Shown in pieces: positions 9,489 through 18,297 of a DNA stretch of 64,000 nt. The DNA is from Acidimicrobiia bacterium (lineage in GTDB: Bacteria; Actinomycetota; Acidimicrobiia; Acidimicrobiales; SKKL01). The position numbers and the translations under genes are program-made. Numbering within the stretch: the stretch's first letter is position 1; every line of letters begins with the position of its first letter. The stretch covers positions 124,001 through 188,000 of the forward strand of contig JBAYRL010000003.1 of the NCBI GenBank assembly GCA_041676705.1, written 5' to 3'. The notes under the pieces were generated by a model. The model had not been told where the DNA came from. It saw only the letters and a program-made list of their open reading frames with translations, and did no database searches.

Positions 9489-10295
9489 ATGAGTAAAACC
9501 GGCACTATGGAAGGCAAAGTTGCTCTTGTCACGGGCGCTAGCCGCGGCATCGGCGAGGCCATCGCCGAACGTTTCGCCGCCGAAGGTGCGGCGGTAGCGG
9601 TTTCGGCACGCACCGTCGAAGAAGGCGACCATCCGCTACCCGGAAGTATCAACGCCACAGTCGCCAAGATACGCGACGCTGGTGGCAACGCCGTTGCCAT
9701 TGCGGCCGATCTTTCAAGGGCCGAAGATCGAGCTCGTCTGGTTGCAGAAGCCGAACGGGAATTTGGGCCCGTAGATATTTTGGTTAATAACGCGGCCATC
9801 ACGTATTTCGAACCGGTCGAGACGTTTTCTGAGAACCATTGGCGCTTAATGTTTGAAGTGCAAGTGCGGGCACCATTCGAGCTGGCTCAAGCGGTGCTCG
9901 GTGGTATGAAAGAACGCCAAAGCGGCTGGATTTTGAACATCTCATCGGGCGCTGGCCGTCACCCAGTAGGGCCTCCCTACCAGAACCCGGGCGGTAGTAC
10001 CGTATACGGCATGTGCAAAGCAGCCTTGGAGCGCTTCACCACCGGACTAGCCTCCGAGGTTCACAGCCATAACATTGCTGTGAACGTACTCTCACCTTCA
10101 GGCCTAGTTCTCACTCCTGGGGTCATTCACCACAAGCTGCACGAACGCACATCAGCCAGCAATCACGAACCGGTCTCGTATATGGCCGAGGCCGCACATG
10201 CCCTTTGCACGGGCGATCCAGCCACCCTTACCGGCAAAGTCACCTACGCTCAGCCCATTATGGAAGAACTAGGCATACCGTTCCCAGCCAATTAA
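9489..10295 (+). CDS. Short-chain dehydrogenase/reductase
   Basis: Cytosolic NAD(P)-dependent oxidoreductase, 268 residues from the chosen ATG at 9489. This start sits just after a purine-rich ribosome-binding site (GGGGGAA) and gives a normal SDR N-terminus; an upstream in-frame start at 9435 adds 18 atypical residues. The nucleotide motif TGASRGIG is near residue 15, NNAA follows strand 4, and the catalytic Tyr-x3-Lys appears as YGMCK. The active-site Ser is in the NISSG segment. The C-terminal region (EAAHALCTGDPATLTGKVTY) resembles SDRs found with fatty-acyl genes. Substrate unknown. The downstream hairpin at 10392-10427 closes the transcription unit. Confidence 0.88.
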   Translation: MSKTGTMEGKVALVTGASRGIGEAIAERFAAEGAAVAVSARTVEEGDHPLPGSINATVAKIRDAGGNAVAIAADLSRAEDRARLVAEAEREFGPVDILVNNAAITYFEPVETFSENHWRLMFEVQVRAPFELAQAVLGGMKERQSGWILNISSGAGRHPVGPPYQNPGGSTVYGMCKAALERFTTGLASEVHSHNIAVNVLSPSGLVLTPGVIHHKLHERTSASNHEPVSYMAEAAHALCTGDPATLTGKVTYAQPIMEELGIPFPAN

Positions 10296-10391
10296 GCGGT
10301 GACTAGCGTTTCAAATTGACCAATCACAGCCAACCCTGGCGTGCTTGACGCTCAGGTGCTGGTCTGAATGATATCCACCGCAAAAATAGCA

Positions 10392-10427
10392 ATGGGGCTG
10401 GCACTTGTGTACAGGTGCCAGCCCCAT
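10392..10427. terminator. Bidirectional hairpin terminator
   Basis: Perfect 13-bp stem (ATGGGGCTGGCAC with GTGCCAGCCCCAT) around a 10-base loop, placed between the 3' ends of the SDR and the convergent acyl-CoA dehydrogenase. Few T residues follow, so stem stability must do most of the work. Confidence 0.8.
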
Positions 10428-10450
10428 CGACGCTTTAAGAAGCGATGTCA

Positions 10451-11740
10451 CTAACCGTTCTTGGGGAGCTCCTTGAACGGAAGTACTTTGTCTTGGTTCG
10501 GTTCCTTGGGTAGACCAAGTACTCGTTCACCAATAATGTTGCGCTGGATTTGGTCGGTACCACCATAGATCGGTGGGCCCTGAGCAAAAAGTACGCCTTC
10601 GGTGAAGAGAGCCGAAGCGGGGTTACCCGTAGCTTCGTCAAGCTTCTTACGATCTTCCGAGTTATAAGCGTGCAGGGTTCCAGCCATGCCCATGATGGTC
10701 ATAGACAGGTCACGCTGCAGACGCAAAATGTCGGACATCGACAGCTTGGCAATGTTGGGCAAGCCCGGAATATCTGGCTTACCAGCCGCACGAGCAGCTT
10801 TAGAGCGCTCGTTGGAGTAGCGGGCAATCTCGTTCAGGGTATGCAACTTCGCCAAGCCTTGCCGAATAATCGGATCGTCAATTTTGCCGTTCGATCGTGC
10901 TAAATCGACGTACATGTTTCCACGTCGACCGCGACGAGCGGGAGCCTCGGTTGGTATGGAAGATGGTGCCGACACGAAGTCACCGGCGCGCTTGGGCAGA
11001 TCGCCAGCAACTTGACCAGGCGAGGCCGTTGAGCCACCGCCAGAACCACCAGCACCCAAGCCAGCTCGTTCGAACATCAAGGTAGTGTTGGCAACCGCCC
11101 AGCCATTGTTCAAGCCACCAATGATGGCAGCATCTTCGACGCGAACATCGCTCATGAAGACTTCGTTAAACATGGCCCGACCGGTGAGCTCACGAAGTGG
11201 GCGTACATCCATGCCATCTTGGTGCATGTTAACTGCGAAGTAGGTGATGCCTTGGTGTTTGGGCACATCGATGTTGCTGCGGGCAATTAGCATACCCATG
11301 TCGGCAATTTGGCCACCAGAGGTCCACACCTTTTGGCCATTTACAATCCACTCTTCGCCATCTTGGATGGCACGAGCGTTCAAGCCAGCCAAGTCAGAAC
11401 CGGCACCGGGTTCAGAAAAGAGCTGACACCAGGCTTCTTGACCCGTCACGATTGGGCGAACATAGCGCTCGATCTGCTCGGGTGTGCCGTGGGTGGCGAT
11501 AGTGGGCGCGGCCAACAACAAGCCAAGGCCCCCTGGGGCACCGAGAGCACCAAAGGCAGCGATGGCATTTGCGACACGAACGGCGTCACCACGTGAGAGG
11601 CCTTTGCCATAAGCATTTTCTGGCAGGCTGGGATGCGCCCATCCTGATAGCCCTAAACGTTCCCACCATTCCGCCACGGTGAGGTCTGGGTCCCAGTTCT
11701 CTTCGAGCCAGGCATTTACCTCGTCAACAGGATCAGTCAT
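10451..11740 (-). CDS. Acyl-CoA dehydrogenase family protein
   Basis: FAD flavoprotein that desaturates acyl-CoA thioesters, 429 residues. I chose ATG 11740 because GAGGG lies a few bases upstream and it gives MTDPVDEVNAW; the frame extends nine codons further. The N-terminal helical domain, the FAD-binding middle strand region (WCQLFSEPGAGSDLA, EEWIVNGQKVWTSGG) and the C-terminal helical domain are intact. A Gly/Ser/Pro-rich insert (about 240-275, GAGGSGGGST) interrupts the junction. The usual YEGT catalytic-Glu motif reads YGGTDQIQRN, so the base must lie elsewhere, as in some actinobacterial and steroid-type dehydrogenases. A perfect palindrome 50 bp upstream probably regulates it. Confidence 0.9.
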   Translation of the reverse strand: MTDPVDEVNAWLEENWDPDLTVAEWWERLGLSGWAHPSLPENAYGKGLSRGDAVRVANAIAAFGALGAPGGLGLLLAAPTIATHGTPEQIERYVRPIVTGQEAWCQLFSEPGAGSDLAGLNARAIQDGEEWIVNGQKVWTSGGQIADMGMLIARSNIDVPKHQGITYFAVNMHQDGMDVRPLRELTGRAMFNEVFMSDVRVEDAAIIGGLNNGWAVANTTLMFERAGLGAGGSGGGSTASPGQVAGDLPKRAGDFVSAPSSIPTEAPARRGRRGNMYVDLARSNGKIDDPIIRQGLAKLHTLNEIARYSNERSKAARAAGKPDIPGLPNIAKLSMSDILRLQRDLSMTIMGMAGTLHAYNSEDRKKLDEATGNPASALFTEGVLFAQGPPIYGGTDQIQRNIIGERVLGLPKEPNQDKVLPFKELPKNG

Positions 11741-11789
11741 GTTTCCCTCGTCTGAGTCTGCGACCACCCCGATTTGGGGATGTCTTTAT

Positions 11790-11803
11790 TAGACAATTGT
11801 CTA
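11790..11803. promoter_or_regulatory. Perfect 14-bp palindrome upstream of acyl-CoA dehydrogenase
   Basis: TAGACAATTGTCTA is exactly self-complementary and lies 50-63 bp before the chosen dehydrogenase start, in the promoter region. Its length and symmetry fit a TetR-family operator. No regulator gene is adjacent. Confidence 0.6.
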
Positions 11804-11913
11804 CCATGAGCACTACCCCACTCAAACCCGGCCAGTTGATTCCATAATTCGGACAGCATCAAAGCTATTCAAAAGCCCTATGAGGTGGCATTTCACACGC
11901 TACCAATAAAAGA

Positions 11914-14088
11914 TCAAGCGATATGCCACGAGTTGCGGCCGCTCTCTTTAGCAAGGTACATCGCTTTATCAGCAGCCCTTAACAAGGCCACCTTGTCCCC
12001 TTTGGGGTTGTTGGTGCTGGCAATTCCAATGCTGGCACCGATCGTTACCGTTAGGGCGTCGACCTGAATGGGTTCAATCAAGGAACTAAGCAGTGTTTGG
12101 GCAATTTTTGGGCTTTGAGCGGCTTGGCCCGGTGCCCGCAAGACCGCCAAGAACTCATCTCCCCCTAAGCGACCCACCACTCCCGAGGGACCAAGCCCGA
12201 TTTCCAAGCGCTCCGCCACAGTCCGCAACACAGAGTCGCCTACTAAGTGTCCGTGTAGGTCGTTAACTTCCTTAAAGCCATCAAGGTCAATAAACATGGC
12301 CGTTACAAAACTATGTACGCTAGTAATACCTTCCAGCGCCTCGGCGAGATATTGCTCCATCATGGTTCGATTGGGAAGGCCGGTTAGCGCATCATGGGTG
12401 GCCTGGTGCTTCGCACTTCGTAACAACAATGCGTTATAAAAAGCTAGGGCCGCCTGATCGGCAATACCACTCAAACGCTCAACGAGTTTTTCGGTGTGTA
12501 AACGTTGTTCATGCCCTTTGAGCCCGGCGGTTACCATGCCAAAAAGCTCGCCCTGCACCACAATGGGCACCGCCAATAGGCTGTCAACAGTCCGCTCGGT
12601 GATATAGCTTTTGGTTGCTTGTGAGGCTGTGCTTGAGGTAATCGTGACCGGCACGTGTTTTGTCACTAACTCCCAGGTACTGCCAGCCTCGTCAACAGGA
12701 AAAGTTTGAAGTTCAGCCGGAGCCACTCGGGGCCAGCTACCCAAGATGGTCATAGTGCCATCATCGGCGCACCAACGAAGCACCGAAGTTTCATCACACG
12801 GCACTACATAAGGCACGGCTCGTGACACTTCGCGTGCGATATCTCGAACATCGGTGAGTTTCGCTAAGGAATGGCTTAACTGGAGCAAAGCCCAGGCGGC
12901 ATCACGTTCCAAACACGAGGCTTCCATGGCTTGTGCCGTTTCTATTGAGGGTGCTGCGAAGGCCGTGAATGCGTTGAGCATGCGCTGATCGTGGCTCCGG
13001 ATAGGAATTCCGTCTTGCTGTAGCGCAATTATGTAGCCATAGCTGCCCTGTTCGGGACGAATGGGGGAAATGATGTGAGCCGCGGTGGTCGGCAGTTTCC
13101 CCGTCTCGTGATATGCGGCCACCATCCGCTCGGCTTCTTTTTTTGTAAGTCCGTAACTGCCGATGTTCCACAAGCCAACTTCCGCCGGAGGCTCTATTGC
13201 CACGATCGAAAACGGCGCAGCCACCACAGCCGCGGCTTTCCGGGCTATAGCTGGCAAGAGTTGTTCTATGTTGGTGGTATTCGCGAACTCGGCAGCCATA
13301 GAATGCATTTGTTCATAACGTCGAAGCAGCGATTCGCGGCGGTCTTGCTGAGTGTGGCTGCGCACACCTCTTGCGGTGGCGGGGAACTCCCAGCGCACCA
13401 GATATTCACAGTGACTGTCGCCTCGGCTTTCGCATTGCAGCTCCACTACCGAACCTACGGCGCCAAACAGCGAAGGGATCTGCGACCAGAATCCCTGGGT
13501 GATTCCGCATCCGAGGTAACCCCGTGAGGAACCATCACCAACCACCGTCACGCTCTGACTCGTCACCTCTCGCACTTCAAAAGGTGTGCGCACTCTACTT
13601 CGACTGGCAATGCTGACGGCTTCCACCACCGCTGCCCCGATCGAGCCGGTGCCGATTAGAAATGGATAAGCATCAGGAATTTCATAAAAGGCTTGCTCAC
13701 CAATTCGTCGCCCCAGGTCACGATCTTGAGTGAGTTCCAAAGCCACTTCTAAGACGGCGTCCATCTCGGCCGACGCCCGCCATTCATTGGCAAACTCACG
13801 TTCTAGCACCACACGACTGAGCCCGGTCCGACCGAGCAGTTCTTCTAAAGCCTCCTCACCAACGGCGCGCTGAATGTATCGAGCCACGTTTCGAATGAAA
13901 GTACCCCTGATTTGGTGGGTGGGTTCCATATTCATCGATGTCTTTGTCCAAGGAGCTTGGATACTCATCGGCAGTAACCAACGCGAGTTTATAGTTTGAC
14001 CAAGCATTAGGCCTGTAGCACTAGCAGGCGCCGTGGCGGTTGTGCCCGAAAAGTACTCGGCCTTCCTACTAACTGTAAGAAAGGTCAC
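11914..14088 (-). CDS. V4R-like/GAF/GAF/GGDEF signalling protein (putative diguanylate cyclase)
   Basis: Multidomain cytoplasmic sensor predicted to make cyclic di-GMP. In 724-residue numbering, an N-terminal domain (about 55-235) resembles V4R/4-vinyl-reductase small-molecule sensing domains (ESRGDSHCEYLVRWEFP). Two GAF-like domains follow (about 265-400 and 405-550), then a GGDEF domain beginning ATHDALTGLPNRT. The catalytic motif is GRLGGDEF near residue 642, and I see no RxxD inhibitory site five residues before it. No EAL domain is present. The first 40-53 residues look non-native, so the true start is more likely M41 (13968) or M54 (13929); neither has a strong ribosome-binding site. 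The upstream neighbour is the divergent MaoC pair. Confidence 0.88.
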   Translation of the reverse strand: MTFLTVSRKAEYFSGTTATAPASATGLMLGQTINSRWLLPMSIQAPWTKTSMNMEPTHQIRGTFIRNVARYIQRAVGEEALEELLGRTGLSRVVLEREFANEWRASAEMDAVLEVALELTQDRDLGRRIGEQAFYEIPDAYPFLIGTGSIGAAVVEAVSIASRSRVRTPFEVREVTSQSVTVVGDGSSRGYLGCGITQGFWSQIPSLFGAVGSVVELQCESRGDSHCEYLVRWEFPATARGVRSHTQQDRRESLLRRYEQMHSMAAEFANTTNIEQLLPAIARKAAAVVAAPFSIVAIEPPAEVGLWNIGSYGLTKKEAERMVAAYHETGKLPTTAAHIISPIRPEQGSYGYIIALQQDGIPIRSHDQRMLNAFTAFAAPSIETAQAMEASCLERDAAWALLQLSHSLAKLTDVRDIAREVSRAVPYVVPCDETSVLRWCADDGTMTILGSWPRVAPAELQTFPVDEAGSTWELVTKHVPVTITSSTASQATKSYITERTVDSLLAVPIVVQGELFGMVTAGLKGHEQRLHTEKLVERLSGIADQAALAFYNALLLRSAKHQATHDALTGLPNRTMMEQYLAEALEGITSVHSFVTAMFIDLDGFKEVNDLHGHLVGDSVLRTVAERLEIGLGPSGVVGRLGGDEFLAVLRAPGQAAQSPKIAQTLLSSLIEPIQVDALTVTIGASIGIASTNNPKGDKVALLRAADKAMYLAKESGRNSWHIA

Positions 14089-14120
14089 ATGTATCGGCCT
14101 AGAACGGTTACGCTGGCGCT

Positions 14121-14633
14121 ATGGCAGTCGAAAAATTTCCCGTTGAATACGGCCACATATTGATGTTCGCCCGAAGTATCGGCGACACCAATCCCATCTA
14201 TTCCGATCCCGAATACGCAGCCTCCACTGAAGTGGGCTCGATTATTGCTCCGCCCACTTTCGTGCAGGCCAGCGCACAATTTAACCCCGATTATGGGTTA
14301 CGCCCGCATCCCGACCGACCATGGTTCGGCTCTGGCAAAAATCCCAGCGGCCTACCACCCAAACCGGCTGGAGAAGACAGCGGCGAGAAAAAATCTTCGG
14401 GTGGTGGCAGCGGACTCCACGCTGAACAACACTTCGAATATCACCGTCCGCTGCGCGAGGGCGACGTTTTAACGGCCACTACCTCCCCGGGTGAAACCTG
14501 GGAAAAAGAGGGCCGTCGTGCTGGAAAGTTGCTGTTCTCGGAATCAGTGACTGAATACCGTGATCAAAATGGTGAGTTGGTAGTAACCGCCCGCAGTGTA
14601 GGTGTTCGCACCGAACGACCAGTGGAGTCATAA
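14121..14633 (+). CDS. MaoC-like dehydratase, N-terminal (FAS1-type) subunit
   Basis: Hot-dog fold protein of 170 residues, the partner half of a split (R)-specific enoyl-CoA hydratase. The segment IGDTNPIYSDPEYA corresponds to the hydratase-2 motif, but the catalytic His of the motif is Tyr here, which suggests a structural or substrate-binding subunit. A charged Gly/Lys/Ser-rich insert (about 70-100) precedes LHAEQHFEYHRPLREGD. The active-type partner starts 2 bp downstream. Such pairs are known as HadAB-like or ChsH-like heterodimers in actinobacteria acting on fatty acyl or steroid side-chain CoA esters; which applies here cannot be told. Confidence 0.85.
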   Translation: MAVEKFPVEYGHILMFARSIGDTNPIYSDPEYAASTEVGSIIAPPTFVQASAQFNPDYGLRPHPDRPWFGSGKNPSGLPPKPAGEDSGEKKSSGGGSGLHAEQHFEYHRPLREGDVLTATTSPGETWEKEGRRAGKLLFSESVTEYRDQNGELVVTARSVGVRTERPVES

Positions 14634-14635
14634 AA

Positions 14636-15058
14636 ATGCCGCTTAGCGCACAAAATATTTCAGTTGGTCAACAATTCTCGGCCGTACTGGTTGAAGATCT
14701 TAAACGAACTCAAATCGTTCAATATGCTGGTTCTTCGGGTGACTACAATCCGCTCCACACCGATGAAGTCTTTGCTACCAAAGTGGCTGGCTACCCCACG
14801 GTTTTCGCACACGGAATGCTCACCATGGGTATGACCGGCCGGCTACTAACCGACACCGTTGGTGACGGACGTCTGACCAAGTTTGGCGGCCGCTTTAGTT
14901 CACAGGTTTTCCCTGGAGACGATCTAAAAGCCACCGCCACCGTCGAAGCCATTCGTCAAGAAGGCGACACCTGGCTGGCCGACTTCAACGTTGTCACCTC
15001 AAATCAAGACGATAAGGAAGTCTTTCAAGGCAAAGCTACGGCCCGTCTGGACCCGTAA
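14636..15058 (+). CDS. MaoC family dehydratase, catalytic subunit
   Basis: 140-residue hot-dog protein carrying the intact hydratase-2 motif (QYAGSSGDYNPLHTDEVFA) with the Asp and His needed to hydrate enoyl-CoA, followed by VFAHGMLTMGMTGRLL. It is two bases downstream of the degenerate partner, so a heterodimer with one active site is expected. The last 23 bases overlap the 3' end of the convergent MMPL transporter gene. Family role: reversible hydration of trans-2-enoyl-CoA. Confidence 0.9.
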   Translation: MPLSAQNISVGQQFSAVLVEDLKRTQIVQYAGSSGDYNPLHTDEVFATKVAGYPTVFAHGMLTMGMTGRLLTDTVGDGRLTKFGGRFSSQVFPGDDLKATATVEAIRQEGDTWLADFNVVTSNQDDKEVFQGKATARLDP

Positions 15059-17366
15059 CGCCCTCGGCGCTAGCGGGGGACAATTTCAATCCCTCGCTTC
15101 CGCCTTCCACGTTCAATCGAGGCAGAATCCGGTCTAGCCACTTGGGTAACCACCAGTTCTTGTGGCCCAGCAGCTCCATAGTCGAAGGCACTAGCAGCAT
15201 TCGAACGATACTGGCGTCAAGCAAGACCGCGGTTGCCAAGCCCAGACCGAACAGCTTAATAATTCGGTTCCCGTCGAAGATAAAGCTGGCGAAGACCACC
15301 ACCATGATGGCGGCAGCGGCGGTGATAACCCTGGCTGTGGCAGCCAAGCCATCGGCCACCGACAAAGCTGCGTTGTGGCTGCGGTCGTACTCTTCTTTTA
15401 TCCTCGATAGCAGAAACACTTCGTAGTCCATTGACAGGCCGAACACGATGGCAAAAAGCATCATCGGGACGAACGGTTCGATCGGTGCTGGCTGCACGTT
15501 AAAGAGGGTGCCTAACCAGCCCCACTGGAAGACCGCTACGACAATGCCGTATGCCGCCGCTATTGAGAGCAGGTTCATGAATACTGCCTTGATTGGCACA
15601 ACAAGTGATCTAAAGACTGCCATTAGGAAAACAAATGAGAGCGCTAAGACGGCGCCGAAAAACACGAAGATACGGCCCGCTAAATAGTCGGTAAAGTCGA
15701 TTTCAGTGGCTACGACCCCGGTAACCGACACCTGAAAATCGCTTCCGTCGATTAGCGCTGGCAAAACGTCAGAGCGCAATTCGTGCACCAGTTCATTGGT
15801 AGCTTCATCCTGCGGGGAGCTAGTAGGAATCACCTGAATTAGATAGGCAGGAGCATCGAGTGGCGCTTCCATGTCGCTCGGAAATGCTGGGTAGGCCTGG
15901 GCCACACCAGGGTGTTCACCGATGGCGTTTGAAATTTCGGTTGCGAGAGCGAAGCCTCCGTTAGATTCAGTTTCGGCGATCACAATTAGCGGGCCATTGA
16001 AACCCTCACCAAAACCCTCTGCTAACAGGTCGTATGCTTTGCGGGTGGTGCTATCAGGGGGGAAGTTGCCTTCGTCAGAGAATCCAAGACGCAAGCTGAA
16101 TACGGGGATGGCGAAAATTGCTAGGAGTATCCCACCAACAACCAGACCGATCACGGGGTGACGCTGAACCAAACGGCTCCACCGATAGGGCAAGGTGGCA
16201 CGAATGGGTTTTGGCTCGCGTTTTGGAACCTCGGCTTTCAGCTGTGGAACGGCCAAACCTGCGATAAGCACGACCACGGCTAAGGGCACCGAGATCAACA
16301 GGATATTGATCCCTGTGCCGTAACCCAACAACGCCAAGGCCACCAGTATCGCTGCTATCAGACCTCGCCAGCGGGTAACCTCGATACGAAGCGCCGCAAA
16401 ACCCAAAAGCGCTGGTAAGAGCGTTACGGAAGCTACCATCGTGACCGCCACAGTGGTGGCCGAGGCAATCGCCAAGCCAGAGATGAAACCAAGGCCGATT
16501 AGCAACATACCAAGTAGCGATATCACTACTGTTAGCCCGGCAAAGACGACAGCACGACCAGAAGAATCGATAGCAACTACGACCGACTGCTCGGGGTCTT
16601 GGCTGTAAGAAAGCCCCTCTCGGTATCGCGTCACGATGAAGAGGGCATAGTCGATTCCTACGCCTAGACCCAACATGGCACCAACCACCGAACCCACGTC
16701 GGGCATAGCCACAACCCGTGAGAGCAGGCCGATCAGCCCAATACCAGTGCCAACTCCAAAGAGCGCCACGCTAATCGGTAGACCCATGGCCAGGACCGAT
16801 CCGAAAGCGACAATTAGCACCACGATGGCAAAAGCCAACCCGATCATCTCAGATTGAGGTGTTTCAAAACCGGCTAAGAACTGTCCACCAATTTCTACCT
16901 GAAGTCCGTCGAGTTCAGGTCGCAGGGCAACAATCTGATCACCAATCTCTTCACCAAGGGTTTGGTCAGCCGCACCCTCTATGGCCACCTCGGCGTAGGC
17001 CATGGTCTCGTCGCCGTTGATGTGGATGTTAAAGGGGTCTTCGTAAGGGTCAACCACCGAGACGTGTTCAATTTCGCGCACGGCTTGGAACATTTCCTGC
17101 ATGGCTTGTTGAACTTGAGGATCGCGAATGCCATTTTCAGAGTGGAAGACGATCGTGCCACCAAATCCCTGGTTCCCTAAGTCGGGATAATATTCATCGA
17201 GCTTGGCGAAGCCGTCACGGCTTTCCGAAGCTGGGATATTGAACGAGTCATCAAACACTGGGCCGACCATCTGTGAGAGCCCGTTGGCACCCAGCAAGAA
17301 AACCAGCCATGCCACCAATACAACGCGGCGATGCCTAAAACTAAAACGTCCTATGGCAGCTAGCAT
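15036..17366 (-). CDS. MMPL family RND-type transporter
   Basis: Inner-membrane exporter of 776 residues with two MMPL halves and about 12 membrane helices. It starts with a basic cytoplasmic segment and helix 1 (RRVVLVAWLVFLLGANGL), then a periplasmic domain of about 130 residues. Both halves carry the proton-relay Asp segments (GLGVGIDYALFIVTRYREG and FGLSMDYEVFLLSRIKEEY). MMPL proteins export lipids, siderophores or hydrophobic compounds using proton motive force. GAGGAG lies about 12 bases before the ATG. The MBL-fold gene ends 38 bp upstream on the same strand, so both may share a transcript. Cargo unknown. Confidence 0.92.
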   Translation of the reverse strand: MLAAIGRFSFRHRRVVLVAWLVFLLGANGLSQMVGPVFDDSFNIPASESRDGFAKLDEYYPDLGNQGFGGTIVFHSENGIRDPQVQQAMQEMFQAVREIEHVSVVDPYEDPFNIHINGDETMAYAEVAIEGAADQTLGEEIGDQIVALRPELDGLQVEIGGQFLAGFETPQSEMIGLAFAIVVLIVAFGSVLAMGLPISVALFGVGTGIGLIGLLSRVVAMPDVGSVVGAMLGLGVGIDYALFIVTRYREGLSYSQDPEQSVVVAIDSSGRAVVFAGLTVVISLLGMLLIGLGFISGLAIASATTVAVTMVASVTLLPALLGFAALRIEVTRWRGLIAAILVALALLGYGTGINILLISVPLAVVVLIAGLAVPQLKAEVPKREPKPIRATLPYRWSRLVQRHPVIGLVVGGILLAIFAIPVFSLRLGFSDEGNFPPDSTTRKAYDLLAEGFGEGFNGPLIVIAETESNGGFALATEISNAIGEHPGVAQAYPAFPSDMEAPLDAPAYLIQVIPTSSPQDEATNELVHELRSDVLPALIDGSDFQVSVTGVVATEIDFTDYLAGRIFVFFGAVLALSFVFLMAVFRSLVVPIKAVFMNLLSIAAAYGIVVAVFQWGWLGTLFNVQPAPIEPFVPMMLFAIVFGLSMDYEVFLLSRIKEEYDRSHNAALSVADGLAATARVITAAAAIMVVVFASFIFDGNRIIKLFGLGLATAVLLDASIVRMLLVPSTMELLGHKNWWLPKWLDRILPRLNVEGGSEGLKLSPASAEGVTGPDGP

Positions 17367-17404
17367 TTACGATTTTGTCTCCTCGGTAAGGACAACGGGG
17401 GCCT

Positions 17405-18247
17405 TCACGAGGTGAGGCCTAGAAGCTTCAAAAGGTTCTGTGGCGGCGAATAGTTGCCCTCTGAGATCATGGCAGCCCGCTCAATGTTTATGGCATCCCA
17501 GTGACGGTCTGTCCAATCGACCCATGGACCGTCGGCCAAGGCGTCGGGGTTTCCTTCGGCATCGACACAAGCACGTAGATAGCCTTGTAGGTCGCGCACC
17601 TCTTCTTCGCCCCCAATTGGACCATGGCCAGGCACAATAATTTGGCCTAAATCGAGGATGAGTTCGAGTTCATCTGCCCAGCGGGCCAAGTCGCCATCAT
17701 AGGCCATGGGCGTTACACCAAAACTGCACATGGCACCAGCAAAGACTAAACCTTCTCCAGGTACCGCCAGGACAAGGTTTTCCAGCATCTGACCCGCGGT
17801 GGGAACCGCTAAAGTGGCCGCTGAGAGATAAGCCTCTTCAGCCACCACATGGGTCACCGGTCGGGTTTGTGTAGTGTCATCGAACTCGCTGGCTAGCTCG
17901 GGAAATAACCGTTGAAACAGGGCCGGGTTAGCGGGTTGGTCGAGGGCTTCGCTGGCTTCGGCCGTGCCATAGACGGCACTCGATCGAAAGTACCTTGATC
18001 CTCCGCTGTATTGAATGTGGCTGGAGGTTAATACCACCCGTGGCACCGGCCAACCTAAATCGGTTACCGCTTGTCCAAATTCTTGCCATTGCGAAGGAAC
18101 CGCCAGAGTGTCCACGATCGTCAGGCCGTCGGTGTCAATGACTACGCCAGCGTTGGTGTGGCCTTGGCTCGGAGTTGGCGACATCCAAACGAATACGCCC
18201 GGCAAGAGGGGTTCAAGCTCGGTGGGCGCGTTGGTAGACACAGTCAA
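17405..18247 (-). CDS. MBL-fold protein with degenerate metal site
   Basis: 280-residue protein with metallo-beta-lactamase topology: a first strand pair ending GLTIVDT, the TSSHIQYSGG loop at 74-83, and PGHGP at 206-210. The canonical HxHxDH loop reads S75-S-H77-I-Q79-Y80, so one His, the Asp and the last His are missing. The later GD motif is G171-A172, losing another ligand. Only H77 and the PGHGP His remain, so ordinary binuclear Zn hydrolase activity is doubtful. It could be a non-catalytic binding protein or use another chemistry. It is upstream of the MMPL gene on the same strand with a 38-bp gap. Confidence 0.75.
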   Translation of the reverse strand: MTVSTNAPTELEPLLPGVFVWMSPTPSQGHTNAGVVIDTDGLTIVDTLAVPSQWQEFGQAVTDLGWPVPRVVLTSSHIQYSGGSRYFRSSAVYGTAEASEALDQPANPALFQRLFPELASEFDDTTQTRPVTHVVAEEAYLSAATLAVPTAGQMLENLVLAVPGEGLVFAGAMCSFGVTPMAYDGDLARWADELELILDLGQIIVPGHGPIGGEEEVRDLQGYLRACVDAEGNPDALADGPWVDWTDRHWDAINIERAAMISEGNYSPPQNLLKLLGLTS

Positions 18248-18297
18248 AAGCTACTCCCAACACGCCCGCCAGCCCATCTTGATTATTGTGACAAAAG

